Source: Candidatus Paraburkholderia kirkii
GTDB taxonomy: Bacteria > Pseudomonadota > Gammaproteobacteria > Burkholderiales > Burkholderiaceae
Reading direction: 5' to 3'
NCBI GenBank assembly: GCA_001189345.1
Contig: LFKV01000018.1
Location: forward strand, 1-55,264
Length of the DNA stretch: 55,264 nucleotides
A program made the position numbers and the translations under genes. Under the pieces are notes generated by a model that saw only the letters and a program-made list of their open reading frames with translations, did no database searches and was not told the DNA's origin. Of this stretch, positions 18,881 to 28,225 are shown one piece after another; within the stretch, counting starts at the first letter, position 1, and the number at the start of each line of letters is the position of its first letter.

Positions 18881-18989
18881 GGCCTTCCTCCTTCGGTGGA
18901 TGAACTTCGAGTCTGGCGGCGTGCCTTACGCCGCGGAAACGGAATTGACGATTGTTCGCCGGGAGCGCCCAGCCGGCCTGAAACGCGGC

Positions 18990-19902
18990 CGGCAACGCTC
19001 ACTCGATGCCCACAGTTCCGATTCCACGGCGGCCGTGGTCTGAATCTCGTCGATCTTCAGCGCGGAGCCGATGCATGCCTTCGTGAGCGGCTCAGCCGCC
19101 TTTTTCGCGACTTGCTCCGGCAGGGGAATGTTCACGGTGCGGGAGAGCGCGCCTTTCTGGAACATGGCGAGATCGCCGGGCGCGAAGCGCGTCCAGGTTT
19201 CATTGTCGGTGAGCGGCGACGTCGCGATCACGGCGACGCGGTCTTCCGGCGTCGTGTACTTGGCGAAATCGATCGACATGTCCGCGTCGATCAGATGCGC
19301 GGTCGAGAAGGGCCAGCTGCGCACCAGATAGTACGATGCATCGAGCAGTGCGAGAAGAGCGCCTGGCCGTTCGACATGAGGAAATTGAAGACGCCGTATT
19401 GCGTGATGTCGCGCGTGAGTTCGGCGAGCATGCCGAACAGTTCTTCGAGCGGCGGCTGCGAGCAGGGAAACGCGCGGCGCAAGCCCTGTAGCAGCGCACA
19501 GAACGCGAGTTCGCTGTCCGTCGTGCCGACCGGCTGATAGACGCCGGTGAGCTCCGGCGCGTAACCTTGCAGGTCGTCGTTGTGGGCGAAGATCCAGTGC
19601 CGCCCTCACAGCTCGCGCATGAACGGATGGCAGTTTTCGAGCAGGATGTGCCCCTGCGTCGCCTTGCGGATATGCGCGATGGTGTTTTTGGACTTGATCG
19701 GATAGCGCTTCACCATGTCCGCGAGCGGCGAGCTGGCGGACGACTGATGATCGATGAAGAGCCGGCAGGCCTTGTTTTCGAAGAACGCAATGCCCCAGCC
19801 GTCGGCGTGATGATCCGTGACTCCGCCGCGCGCCGCGAACCCGGTGAACGAAAAAGTCACGTCCGTGGGTTCGGCGCAGTTCATTCCGAGAAGTTGGCAC
19901 AT
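18990..19902 (-). pseudogene. Class II glutamine amidotransferase (YafJ/EgtC-like), broken
   Basis: The start MCQLLGMNCAEPTDVTFSFT provides the N-terminal catalytic Cys2 of Ntn-type amidotransferases, followed by GGVTDHHADGWGIAFFE and NTIAHIRKATQGHILLENCH. After HPFMREL a TGA stop (19606-19608) stands where the family has Trp (RELWGRHW). The same frame then continues WIFAHNDDLQGYAPELTGVY. A frameshift at about 19340 moves the rest (YYLVRSWPFSTAHLIDADMS and EDRVAVIATSPLTDNE) into another frame. Related proteins act on gamma-glutamyl or thiol compounds; the true substrate is unknown. Two lesions make this a pseudogene. Confidence 0.85.
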
Positions 19903-20090
19903 GTCGCTGAAGCAGGCGGGCGGTTGCCTTGGGCTGGGTTGTTACAATACGTACGACAAGCGTATCACCGAGGCCAGGCCGAAAAAATCACGCAACCGCT
20001 CATAACGGTGCGCGTTGTGGAATTTCCACGGCGATTTTTTCCTCCCCTCGCGTGGACTTGCGCCATTCCAACGTTCCCCGTCATCACGCC

Positions 20091-21161
20091 ATGTCCGCTA
20101 CCTCTTCCTCGCCCAGCTCGCTCACGATCGCGCGTCCCGACGACTGGCACCTGCACGTGCGCGACGGCGCGACGCTCGCCGCCGTCCTGCCGCACACGGC
20201 GCGCCAGTTCGGCCGCGCGATCATCATGCCGAACCTGAAGCCGCTGGTGATGACGACGGACATGGCCGCCGCCTACCGCGAGCGGATCCTGGCGGCGCTG
20301 CCGAAGGAGGGCGCCGGCGCGCGCTTCGAGCCGCTGATGACGCTCTATCTCACCGACAACACGCCGCCCGACGAGATCTGCCGCGCGCGGGAAAGCGGCT
20401 TCGTGTACGGCGTCAAGCTCTATCCGGCGGGCGCGACGACCAATTCCGACGCGGGCGTGACGAATCTCGCGAACTGCGCGAAGACGCTCGAGGCAATGCA
20501 GGAAACCGGCGTGCCCTTGCTGGTGCACGGTGAAGTGACCGACGGCGACATCGACGTGTTCGACCGCGAAAAGGTCTTCATCGACCGCGTGATGACGCCG
20601 CTGCGCCGCGACTTTCCCGCGCTGAAGATCGTGTTCGAGCACATCACAACGAAGGACGCCGCCGACTACGTGCGCGAAGCGCAAGGTCCGATCGGCGCGA
20701 CCATCACCGCGCATCATCTGCTCTACAATCGCAACATCATGCTGGTCGGCGGCATGCGCCCGCATTACTACTGCCTGCCGGCGCTGAAGCGCGAGACGCA
20801 TCGCGTAGCGCTGGTCGAAGCGGCGACATCCGGTAATCCGCGCTATTTCCTCGGCACGGACAGCGCGCCGCATCCGAAAGGCCTGAAAGAGCACGCGTGC
20901 GGCTGCGCGGGCTGCTACACGGCGCTGCATGCGCTCGAACTCTACGCGGAAAGCTTCGACAAGGCCGGCGCGCTCGACAAGCTCGAAGGCTTCGCGAGCT
21001 TCCACGGCGCGGACTTCTACGGCCTGCCGCGCAGCACGGAAACGGTGACGCTGGAACGCGCATCGTGGACTTTGCCCGCCGAATTCACCGCCGGCGACGC
21101 GGCAATCGTGCCGCTGCGCGGCGGCGAGTCGATCGGCTGGCGCTTTTCGGACGCGCGCTGA
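20091..21161 (+). CDS. pyrC: Dihydroorotase (type II, PyrC)
   Basis: 356 residues. Metal-binding motif [10 protein letters not shown] (HxH) near residue 16, the carbamylated Lys in [15 protein letters not shown], His ligands in LLVHGEV and FEHITTKDA, and the catalytic Asp in FLGTDSAPH. It catalyses the reversible cyclisation of carbamoyl-aspartate to dihydroorotate in pyrimidine synthesis, in the cytosol. The ATG at 20091 is used because the family begins just before [12 protein letters not shown]. The broken DUF3025 gene follows by 13 bp, probably once an operon partner. Confidence 0.96.
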   Translation: MSATSSSPSSLTIARPDDWHLHVRDGATLAAVLPHTARQFGRAIIMPNLKPLVMTTDMAAAYRERILAALPKEGAGARFEPLMTLYLTDNTPPDEICRARESGFVYGVKLYPAGATTNSDAGVTNLANCAKTLEAMQETGVPLLVHGEVTDGDIDVFDREKVFIDRVMTPLRRDFPALKIVFEHITTKDAADYVREAQGPIGATITAHHLLYNRNIMLVGGMRPHYYCLPALKRETHRVALVEAATSGNPRYFLGTDSAPHPKGLKEHACGCAGCYTALHALELYAESFDKAGALDKLEGFASFHGADFYGLPRSTETVTLERASWTLPAEFTAGDAAIVPLRGGESIGWRFSDAR

Positions 21162-21174
21162 ATTGTCCTGACGC

Positions 21175-21980
21175 GTGGGCGCGGGTTTCGCCGATATCGA
21201 TTGGACGCGCCCTGGCTCGCGCCGATCGAGCCGCGCGGCAGGCGCTGGCAGGCGGCGGCGCTCGCGGATCATGCCGGATACCTTGTGGCGCTGAACCAGG
21301 ACGCGGCGCGCGCCGGACTCGTCACGGGGCGCGGCAAGCCGCTTGCGTTCATCGCGCAGGCGGACTTGCCGGCCGGCGCTTCCTACGAGGGCCATATCGC
21401 GCAGACTGGCCGGGTGCCGACGCGTCACAATCTCCACGATTTCTTCAACGGCCTGATGTGGTTCGCGTATCCGCGCATCAAGGCCGCGCTCAACGCGCGC
21501 CAGGCGGCGCAGATCGATGCGCTCGGCATCGGTCCGACGCGCGGCGGCGTGCGCGACGCGCTCACGCTCTTCGACGAAAACGCGGTGCTCTTCGCCTGCG
21601 CCGACCCGGCGCTCGCCGATGCGCTGCGCGGTTTCGGCTGGCGCGCGCTGTTCGTCGCGTAACGCGCGGCGTGGGGCAGGCGCTGCGAGGCGCGCATGTT
21701 CGGGCACGCGCTCATGGAGAAGCTCGTCGCGCCGTACAAGGCGTGCACGGGTCATGCGTGGATCGTCGACGTTCCCACCGACTATTTTGCGCTCGGCGAT
21801 GCCGCCCGCCGCGCGCTCGTGGACGAGGCGGTGTCGGCGCGCATCGCGGCCGAGCCGCTGGAGAGCCGCGCGTTTGCGCCGCTGCCGGTGCTAGGCGTGC
21901 CCGGCTGGTGGGCGGCGAACGCATCGCCCGATTTCTACGACGATACCGCTGTATTTCGGCCGGGCCGCCGCGCTCGCTGA
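21175..21980 (+). pseudogene. DUF3025 protein, frameshift plus nonsense
   Basis: Starting at a GTG (21175) the frame reads FADIDWTRP. One C is then missing at about 21210, so the continuation WLAPIEPRGRRWQAAALADH is in the next frame. A TAA at 21660-21662 falls within FVA..RAAWGRRCEARMFGHA, where Gln (CAA) would fit. The same frame then continues intact with HALMEKLVAPYKACTGHAW and PGWWAANASPDFYDDTAVFR to the end at 21980. DUF3025 proteins are of unknown function. Both lesions are single-base events. Confidence 0.8.
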
Positions 21981-21991
21981 CGAGGCGGGAT

Positions 21992-21998
21992 GTTAAAA
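21992..21998 (+). promoter_or_regulatory. Probable -10 region of the RNase P RNA promoter
   Basis: TTAAAAT about ten bases before the predicted 5' end of rnpB. The -35 is not clear. Confidence 0.4.
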
Positions 21999-22007
21999 TC
22001 GACCCGG

Positions 22008-22428
22008 CAAAGCGGGCCAGGCAATCGCGGCCTCGACGGTTTCGACCGAAGAGGGCGAGGAAAGTCCGGACTCCACAGGGCAGGGTGATGGCTAACGGCC
22101 ATCCGTGGCGACACGCGGAACAGGGCAACAGAAAGCAAACCGCCGATGGCTCCGGGCGCAAGTCGCAAGTCCGGAGATCAGGCAAGGGTGAAACGGTGCG
22201 GTAAGAGCGCACCGCGGACGTCGCGAGACGCTCCGGCACGGTAACCTCCACCCGGAGCAATTCCAAATAGGCAGGCACGCACCCTCGCGATGCAGGACGG
22301 GACCCCGTTCGTCTGCGGGTAGGAAGCTTGAGCGCGTTAGCAATGGCGCGTCTAGAGGAATGATTGCCACGCGCGTCCGGCGTCAGGCCGGCGCGTGCAC
22401 AGAATCCGGCTTATCGGCCCGCTTTGTC
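22008..22428 (+). ncRNA. rnpB: RNase P RNA, class A
   Basis: About 420 nt with class A hallmarks. The 5' and 3' ends pair (AAAGCGGGCC with GGCCCGCTTT). The universally conserved block GAGGAAAGTCCGGACTCC is at about 22059, followed by GGGCAGGGTG. The P4-partner and late conserved stretch AGAGGAATGATTGCC is at about 22354, with the 3' end after GCACAGAATCCGGCTTA. It is the catalytic subunit of RNase P, which trims tRNA 5' leaders together with RnpA. It looks intact and is followed by its own terminator. Confidence 0.97.
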
Positions 22429-22441
22429 GTCATCCAGGGAA

Positions 22442-22474
22442 AAGAGCCGGCGTCGCGGGACGTCGGCTCTTTTT
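22442..22474 (+). terminator. Terminator after rnpB
   Basis: Twelve-bp stem AGAGCCGGCGTC/GACGTCGGCTCT with one G-U wobble and a five-base loop, followed by TTTT. Confidence 0.85.
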
Positions 22475-22499
22475 ATTTCCGTGCGCGGTTAAGTTAAGA

Positions 22500-22922
22500 T
22501 CAGGCATCGACGATGTCGAACGAGTGCGTGAGCTCCGCCGTCTTCGCGAACATGATCGACGCCGAACAGTACTTGTCGTGCGACAGGTTGATCGCGCGCT
22601 CGACTGTCGTGGGGTTCAGGTTCTTGCCTGTCACGGTGAAATGGAAGTGGATCTTCGTGAAGACCTTCGGGTCCTCGCTCGCGCGATCGGCCTTGAGCGT
22701 GACGGAGCAGCCGTGGATTTCCTGACGGCTCTTTTTCAGGATCATCACGACGTCGTAGGCGGTGCAGCTGCCGGTGCCGAGCAGGACCATTTCCATCGGG
22801 CGCGGCGCGAGGTTGCGGCCGCCGTCTTCCGGCGCGCCATCCATATTGACGAGATGACCGCTTCCCGTCTCGGCGGCGAAGGCCATGCCGTCCTGTCCCA
22901 TCCAGCTAACTTTGCATTCCAT
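22500..22922 (-). CDS. OsmC-family peroxiredoxin-like protein
   Basis: 140 residues from the ATG at 22922 (MECKVSWMGQDGMAFAAETG); a longer reading to 22967 adds a stretch not typical of the family. The conserved features are GSCTAYDVVMILKK, carrying the first redox Cys at about residue 57, and HDKYCSASIMFAKTAE with the second Cys near 120. OsmC/Ohr-type proteins reduce organic hydroperoxides with this Cys pair in the cytosol; this YhfA-like subgroup has a less certain substrate. Convergent with rnpB. Confidence 0.88.
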   Translation of the reverse strand: MECKVSWMGQDGMAFAAETGSGHLVNMDGAPEDGGRNLAPRPMEMVLLGTGSCTAYDVVMILKKSRQEIHGCSVTLKADRASEDPKVFTKIHFHFTVTGKNLNPTTVERAINLSHDKYCSASIMFAKTAELTHSFDIVDA

Positions 22923-22967
22923 GCTCGGGCTCCAGCTGCTCAACACGTCGTTACAGAGAGACTTCAT

Positions 22968-23241
22968 TGTAGCGGTTCATGAACGCTCGCCTGATCTCGC
23001 GTTACGCGCATTTCCCGGTTGACGAGCTGAAAATTGAGCGGACGGCTCCGGCGGCGTTCGAGCGAGTCCGAGTCGAGGAGGGTCTCTAAACCCGAAAATC
23101 ATGAAAAATCGAGCGGCGAAGTACATGTAATTATTTGATTTGTAAGTAAAATTTAGAAGTGTCGATCGCGATTCCTATATTTCATATATTGAAATTCAAT
23201 TGCATACTGCAAATCTTCCTGCTTTGCAGCATGATCGTGCC
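22968..23241. other. Non-coding stretch between osmC and the candidate small RNA
   Basis: No convincing ORF or tRNA. It contains an AT-rich section (about 23120-23215) unusual for this chromosome and presumably includes promoters for osmC (leftward) and for the RNA to the right. Confidence 0.4.
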
Positions 23242-23249
23242 TATACTCG

Positions 23250-23315
23250 GTTCTGTCTCCTCCACCTCCTCCTTAGGTGGATTAAGCCCGAGCCTCAGCT
23301 GCTCGGGCTTTTTTT
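23250..23315 (+). ncRNA. Candidate small RNA with CCUCC loop (cuckoo/CcsR-like)
   Basis: A TATACT -10 box at 23242-23247 precedes about 65 nt that can fold into two hairpins. The first, TCCACCT/AGGTGGA (23261-23281), shows the loop CCTCCTT. The second, AAGCCCGAGC/GCTCGGGCTT (23284-23310), is a perfect 10-bp terminator stem followed by seven T's. Single-stranded CCUCC motifs opposite Shine-Dalgarno sequences are the hallmark of the cuckoo/CcsR small RNAs of proteobacteria. No peptide is encoded. The assignment rests on structure only; a -35 box is not clear. Confidence 0.5.
23284..23315 (+). terminator. Strong intrinsic terminator
   Basis: Perfect 10-bp GC-rich stem, seven-base loop and T-tract, directly upstream of the rplM promoter. 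It insulates the ribosomal operon and ends the candidate small RNA. Confidence 0.85.
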
Positions 23316-23364
23316 CGTCCACGATCTTCCCTTTCGTCTTCGTTGCCGCGATCGACGCAAGTCT

Positions 23365-23394
23365 TTGACGGGACGAATAATTTCCCTATATAAT
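23365..23394 (+). promoter_or_regulatory. Sigma-70 promoter of rplM-rpsI
   Basis: TTGACG at 23365-23370 and TATAAT at 23389-23394, spaced 18 bp. This near-consensus promoter leaves a leader of about 140 nt before rplM. Confidence 0.85.
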
Positions 23395-23539
23395 CAGAAG
23401 TTATCTTCGCCACACGCCCGCGAAGAGAGGCCTGTGAGAGCCTGCACGCGCATGAGTGCATGAGTGCATGATTGCGCATCCATAAGCGGGGCCGAACAGG
23501 GCGCATAGTTCAAGGGCAGATTAAATTTTTGGATCGATC

Positions 23540-23968
23540 ATGAAGACGTTTTCCGCAAAAGCCGAAGAGGTGACGCGCCAATGGTACGTGATTGACGCGA
23601 CGGATAAGGTGCTCGGCCGTGTCGCCAGCGAAGTGGCACGCCGTCTTCGCGGCAAGCACAAGCCTGAATTCACCCCGCACGTCGATACCGGTGATTTCAT
23701 CATCGTCGTCAACGCCGGCAAGCTGAAGGTCACCGGCAACAAGACCACGGACAAGAAGTACTATCGTCACTCGGGTTACCCGGGCGGTATCTACGAAACG
23801 ACGTTCGGCAAGATGCAAGAGCGCTTCCCGGGCTGTGCGCTCGAGAAGGCCGTCAAGGGCATGCTGCCGAAGGGCCCGCTCGGCTACGCGATGATCAAGA
23901 AGCTGAAGATTTACGCAGAAGCCACGCATCCGCACACGGCTCAACAGCCTAAAGCGCTCGAGATCTAA
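23540..23968 (+). CDS. rplM: 50S ribosomal protein L13
   Basis: 142 residues, full length. Family features include [20 protein letters not shown], then [20 protein letters not shown], and the C-terminal [21 protein letters not shown]13 binds 23S rRNA early in large-subunit assembly. It is the first gene of the conserved rplM-rpsI pair; the promoter lies 145 bp upstream. In several bacteria L13 represses its own operon through the leader; I did not identify a specific leader structure here. Confidence 0.98.
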   Translation: MKTFSAKAEEVTRQWYVIDATDKVLGRVASEVARRLRGKHKPEFTPHVDTGDFIIVVNAGKLKVTGNKTTDKKYYRHSGYPGGIYETTFGKMQERFPGCALEKAVKGMLPKGPLGYAMIKKLKIYAEATHPHTAQQPKALEI

Positions 23969-23979
23969 GAGGAGCCCAC

Positions 23980-24372
23980 ATGATCGGTAACTGGAACTAC
24001 GGTACGGGCCGTCGCAAGAGCGCCGTCGCTCGTGTCTTCATCAAGTCGGGCAAGGGCGACATCGTTGTCAACGGCAAGCCCATCGCCGACTACTTTTCGC
24101 GCGAAACGTCGCTGATGATCGTGCGCCAGCCGCTGGAACTCACGAACCACGTCACCACGTTCGACATCAAGGTCAACGTGTCGGGCGGCGGTGAAACGGG
24201 TCAGGCAGGCGCGGTTCGCCACGGCATCACCCGCGCGCTGATGGACTACGACGCAACGCTCAAGTCGCAACTGTCGAACGCCGGCTTCGTCACCCGCGAC
24301 GCGCGTGAAGTGGAACGTAAGAAGGTCGGTTTCCACAAGGCACGCCGCCGGAAGCAATTCTCGAAGCGTTAA
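23980..24372 (+). CDS. rpsI: 30S ribosomal protein S9
   Basis: 130 residues. Starts [20 protein letters not shown] with the family GRRKxAxARV motif, and ends in the basic tail [11 protein letters not shown] that reaches the P-site tRNA in the 30S subunit. It begins 11 bp after rplM with AGGAG (in AAGAGGAGCCC) as ribosome-binding site, so the two are co-translated from one mRNA. Intact. Confidence 0.98.
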   Translation: MIGNWNYGTGRRKSAVARVFIKSGKGDIVVNGKPIADYFSRETSLMIVRQPLELTNHVTTFDIKVNVSGGGETGQAGAVRHGITRALMDYDATLKSQLSNAGFVTRDAREVERKKVGFHKARRRKQFSKR

Positions 24373-24384
24373 TCGCTTTGGCGT

Positions 24385-24448
24385 TTGGCCGGGCGCGTCC
24401 CGGCCAACTGCTTCAAAAGCCGCCCGCACCGTGTGCCGGCGGCTTTTT
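24385..24448 (+). terminator. Terminator region after rpsI
   Basis: Two hairpins in tandem: TTGGCCGGG/CCCGGCCAA (24385-24407), then AAAAGCCGCC/GGCGGCTTTT (24415-24447) followed by T's. Confidence 0.8.
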
Positions 24449-24574
24449 CTTCATTTGGCGCGGACAGACTGAACCATGTCGAATTTGCATATAGCCCATT
24501 GATTTCATGGACTTCCAGCACAATATCGAGATCAGCTCTACAATATCGGCTAGAAGCTTAATTGGAGAGTCCGA

Positions 24575-24940
24575 ATGAGCGCTGTCAGCGACACCCCCAC
24601 GACCGAAATGCCGATGCCATTCGTCTTCACCGACGCGGCTGCGGACAAGGTCAAGCAATTGATCGACGAAGAAGGCAATCCGGATCTGAAGCTGCGCGTG
24701 TTCGTGCAGGGCGGCGGATGTTCGGGCTTCCAGTATGGTTTCACGTTCGACGAGACCATCAACGAAGACGACACCGTGATGGACAAGGCCGGTGTCCAGT
24801 TGCTCGTCGACTCGATGAGCTACCAGTACCTCGTCGGCGCGGAGATCGACTACAAGGACGACCTCAACGGCGCCCAGTTCGTCATCAAGAACCCGAACGC
24901 CACGACCACCTGTGGTTGCGGTTCGTCGTTCTCGGTTTGA
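24575..24940 (+). CDS. erpA: Iron-sulfur cluster insertion protein ErpA
   Basis: 121 residues. A-type carrier fold with the three cluster-ligand cysteines: one in [16 protein letters not shown] and the CGC pair in [13 protein letters not shown] at the C-terminus. ErpA receives Fe-S clusters and hands them to target apoproteins, including isoprenoid-synthesis enzymes, in the cytosol. The preceding GGAGAG is the ribosome-binding site. Upstream, the nonamer ACAATATCG occurs twice (about 24520 and 24540), of unknown meaning. Monocistronic, with its own terminator shared with anmK. Confidence 0.95.
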   Translation: MSAVSDTPTTEMPMPFVFTDAAADKVKQLIDEEGNPDLKLRVFVQGGGCSGFQYGFTFDETINEDDTVMDKAGVQLLVDSMSYQYLVGAEIDYKDDLNGAQFVIKNPNATTTCGCGSSFSV

Positions 24941-24963
24941 GCGCGTTTCAACGTGTGGTAGCA

Positions 24964-24990
24964 AAAAACGGAGCCGCGGGCTCCGTTTTT
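24964..24990. terminator. Bidirectional terminator between erpA and anmK
   Basis: Perfect 12-bp palindrome (AAAAACGGAGCC/GGCTCCGTTTTT) with a three-base loop. A-tract on one side and T-tract on the other serve both convergent genes. Confidence 0.9.
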
Positions 24991-24997
24991 CATTGGG

Positions 24998-26140
24998 TCA
25001 ATGCGGATAGATCGCGCCGAGAATGCGTTCGCCCGCGGCGCCCGTCACCGCGGCCAGATTGCCCGGCTCGCGCGCCACGCAGCGCATCGCGAGCCACGCG
25101 AACGTGAGGGCCTCGACCTGCTGCGGCGGCACGCCGAGCGCTTCGGTCATCATGACGGGCACGCCCGCCACGCCGCGGTCCTCGAGCGCCTGCTGGAGCA
25201 ACTTCAGGAGCGCCGGACTGCGCGCGCCGCCGCCGCACACGTAGACGGCGCGGGTATCCGACGCGTGGCGCGCGATCTCGCGGGCGACCGTCGCGGCGGT
25301 GAGCGCGGTGAGGCTCGCCTGCACGTCGGCGGGCGCGAGATGCGCGAAGGCGGCGAGCTTCGCATCCATCCATGCGGGGTTGAACAGGTCGCGGTCGGTG
25401 CTCTTCGGCGACGCCTGATCGAAGAACGGCTTGTCGAGAAGGGCGTTCAGCAGCGTCGAATGGACCCGACCTTGCGTCGCGAATTGACTGCCATCGTCGT
25501 AGGGTCTTTGCAGATGACGCAGCGCCTATTCGTCGATCAGCGCGTTCGCCGGGCCGCAATCGAAGCCGCGCACCTCGCCGCTCGCCAGCAGGATCGTGAT
25601 ATTGCTGATGCCGCCCAGATTGCACACGACGCGGGTCTCGTTCTTCGCGCCGAACACCGTCGCGTGAAACGCCGGCACGAGCGGCGCGCCCTGGCCGCCC
25701 GCGGCGACGTCGCGGCTGCGAAAATCTGCGACGACGTCGATGCTGGTCATTTCCGCGAGCAGCGCGGGGTTGTTGATCTGCCGCGTGTAACCCTTTTCTG
25801 GCCGATGCCGCACCGTCTGACCGTGCACGCCGATCGCCCGCACCTTCGACGCCGAATAGCCGCTCATGCTCTGCAATCCGTGGCAGCACACGGCGTAGCG
25901 CGTCGCCAGGGCGTTGGCGGCAAGCGCGGCGCGTTCCAGCTCGTTTTCTCCGGGCGATTGCAGCTCGAAGAGCGCGTCGCGCAAGCCTTTCGAAAAGGAA
26001 ACGTGCGCCTCGCCGAGCACGACGGGCGGCTTGCCCGTCGCGAACTGCACCGCAACGCCGTCCATGCTGGTGCCCGACATCAAACCGAAGTACACGCCGT
26101 CAGCCTTGCCGGTTTCGATTGCTTCGGTTTTCTTCGCCAC
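24998..26140 (-). pseudogene. anmK: Anhydro-N-acetylmuramic acid kinase with one amber codon
   Basis: The frame from 26140 carries the ATP-binding start [44 protein letters not shown] and [12 protein letters not shown]. At 25526-25528 a TAG follows GPANALIDE; the family has Trp here (DEW). The same frame continues unbroken to the C-terminus ([31 protein letters not shown]) and stops at 24998. A single TGG to TAG change is therefore the only lesion, splitting the product at residue 204. AnmK phosphorylates anhydroMurNAc in cell-wall recycling; without stop readthrough it should be lost. Length otherwise normal (about 380 codons). Confidence 0.9.
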
Positions 26141-26490
26141 GCTGCTCTCCTCGTCGATGCGTTCTTGCCGGATCTGCTCATCCAGCGGCGATTATCCGCG
26201 TAACGGACCGAATCGTTAAGATGCGTCCAAATCCGTCTGAGTCGAGTGGCGCATTCCGACCGCCCGAAAGCCGCATAAAACGGCGCGAAGCGATACGAAA
26301 CGGCGCGTAGGGCGCCGTCATCGCGTAAAATGCTGAGCCTGAACGAGCAATTGCGCGCGATTCCGTCATGTGCCGCGCGCGCGCCGCGTCCGGAACGCGG
26401 CGTCCCTTCCGGTCACGCCGGATCGCAGCGATGGCGCACCTGCCGCGGCGTCGCCAGCCATCGAACCCTTTGACTTCACAAGCCGCGAGC
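26141..26490. other. Divergent regulatory region between anmK and tyrS
   Basis: 350 bp without a convincing gene. It must contain the leftward promoter of anmK and the rightward promoter of tyrS. I see no tRNA-type T-box structure, as expected for a proteobacterium. Confidence 0.4.
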
Positions 26491-27747
26491 ATGACCACTG
26501 ACTCCCACGCTTCTTCCGCGCCCGGCGCGCCCAGCTTTCCGATCACCGACGAGGTGAAGAACGCGCTCGCCATCGCCAGGCGCGGCTGCGACGAACTGCT
26601 GATCGAGGACGAGTTCGCGCAGAAGCTCGCGAGGAGCGCCGCCACGGGCAAGCCCCTGCACATCAAGCTCGGTCTCGATCCGACCGCGCCGGACATCCAC
26701 ATCGGCCACACGGTCGTGCTGAACAAGATGCGCCAGTTGCAGGACCTCGGTCATCAGGTCATTTTCCTGATCGGCGATTTCACCTCGCTGATCGGCGATC
26801 CGTCCGGCCGCAATGCGACGCGTCCGCCGCTCACGCGCGAGCAGATCGAAACCAACGCGAAGACGTACTTCAAGCAGGCGTCGCTCGTGCTCGACCGTGA
26901 AAAGACCGAAATCCGCTACAACAGCGAATGGTCGATGCTGCTCGGCGCCGACGGCATGATCAAGCTCGCGTCGCGCTACACGGTGGCGCGCATTCTTGAG
27001 CGCGAGGACTTTACCAAGCGCTTCCAGAGCGGCGTACCCATCTCGATCCACGAATTCCTGTATCCGCTGATGCAGGGCTACGACTCCGTCGCGCTGAATT
27101 CGGACCTCGAGCTCGGCGGGACCGACCAGAAGTTCAACCTGCTCGTCGGCCGCGAGCTGCAGAAGCAGTACGGCCAGGAGCAGCAGTGCATTCTGACGAT
27201 GCCGCTGCTCGAAGGTCTCGGCGGCGTCGAGAAGATGTCGAAGTCGAAGAACAATTACGTCGGCATCAGCGAGAAGCCGACCGAAATGTTCGGCAAGCTG
27301 ATGAGCATTTCGGACGTGCTGATGTGGCGTTACTTCGAGCTGCTGTCGTTCCGTCCGATGAGCGAGATCGAAGGCTACCGGCGCGAAGCCGAAGGCGGGC
27401 GCAATCCGCGCGACTTCAAGGTAATGCTCGCGCAGGAAATCGTCGCGCGCTTCCATTCGCCGGCGGACGCCGAGCGCGCGCTCGAGGACTTCAATCATCG
27501 CGCGAAGGGCGGCGTGCCGGACGACATTCCATCGGTCACGCTCGCGGGCGCGCCGCTTGTGATCGGCCAGTTGCTCAAGCAGGCGGGTCTCGTGCCGTCG
27601 ACGAGCGAAGCGCTGCGCAACATCGAGCAGGGCGGCGTGAAGATCGACGGCGCGACCGTTTTCGACAAGGGTCTGAAGGTCGAGGCGGGCGAGTTCGTCG
27701 TACAGGTGGGCAAGCGCCGCTTCGCGCGCGTCACGTTGTCGGCCTAA
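26491..27747 (+). CDS. tyrS: Tyrosyl-tRNA synthetase (TyrZ-type)
   Basis: 418 residues. Class I synthetase motifs: [11 protein letters not shown] (HIGH at about residue 72) and [11 protein letters not shown] (KMSKS at about 250). GFDPTA-like sequence appears as [16 protein letters not shown]-terminal S4 RNA-binding domain contains [16 protein letters not shown]. Charges tRNA-Tyr in the cytosol. Start at 26491; an in-frame extension upstream is basic and unlike the family. Followed by dtd after 4 bp, a natural operon of translation-quality genes. Confidence 0.97.
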   Translation: MTTDSHASSAPGAPSFPITDEVKNALAIARRGCDELLIEDEFAQKLARSAATGKPLHIKLGLDPTAPDIHIGHTVVLNKMRQLQDLGHQVIFLIGDFTSLIGDPSGRNATRPPLTREQIETNAKTYFKQASLVLDREKTEIRYNSEWSMLLGADGMIKLASRYTVARILEREDFTKRFQSGVPISIHEFLYPLMQGYDSVALNSDLELGGTDQKFNLLVGRELQKQYGQEQQCILTMPLLEGLGGVEKMSKSKNNYVGISEKPTEMFGKLMSISDVLMWRYFELLSFRPMSEIEGYRREAEGGRNPRDFKVMLAQEIVARFHSPADAERALEDFNHRAKGGVPDDIPSVTLAGAPLVIGQLLKQAGLVPSTSEALRNIEQGGVKIDGATVFDKGLKVEAGEFVVQVGKRRFARVTLSA

Positions 27748-27751
27748 GCGG

Positions 27752-28212
27752 ATGATCGCGCTCATTCAGCGTGTGAAACGCGCGGACGTGCGCGTGGGCG
27801 AGCGGGTGACCGGCGCAATCGACGCGGGCCTGCTCGCGCTGGTCTGCGCCGAGCGCGGCGACCACGAAGCCGCCGCCGACAAGCTGCTCGCGAAGATGCT
27901 CGCGTACCGCGTGTTCAGCGACGCCGCCGGCAAGATGAATCTCTCCGTGCAGAACATGGACGGCGCGGGCCGCGCGGGCGGCGTGCTGCTGGTGTCGCAA
28001 TTCACGCTCGCCGCCGATACGTCGAGCGGCCTGCGCCCGAGCTTCACGCCCGCCGCACCGCCGGACGAAGGCAAGCGGCTCTTCGAGTATTTCGTCGAGC
28101 AGGCGCGCGCCAAGCATCCGATCGTCGAGGCGGGCGAGTTCGGCGCGGAGATGCAGGTGTCGCTCGTATAAACGACGGGCCGGTGACCTTCTGGCTGCAA
28201 GTGCGGCCCTGA
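27752..28212 (+). pseudogene. dtd: D-aminoacyl-tRNA deacylase, C-terminal frameshift
   Basis: Residues 1-139 are normal Dtd ([20 protein letters not shown], with the catalytic [17 protein letters not shown]). The frame stops with TAA after MQVSLV at 28171. Two extra bases there (GTATAAAC where GTCAAC is expected) displace the true end, NDGPVTFWLQVRP followed by TGA at 28212, into another frame. The lost end carries the Gly-cisPro (GPxT) motif that enforces D-chirality by reaching into the partner subunit. The protein might be made but should not proofread. Dtd removes D-amino acids from mischarged tRNAs, so its linkage to tyrS makes sense. Confidence 0.85.
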
Positions 28213-28225
28213 CCTCCACATTCCC

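Noticed and set aside
19965..21755. 596-residue minus-strand ORF opposite pyrC
   Set aside because: Antisense to an intact pyrC; low-complexity Arg/Ala/Val/Glu content and no motifs.
22095..22370. Short minus-strand protein-coding ORFs in the rnpB region
   Set aside because: The region folds and matches RNase P RNA from end to end; the ORFs lack ribosome-binding sites and known motifs.
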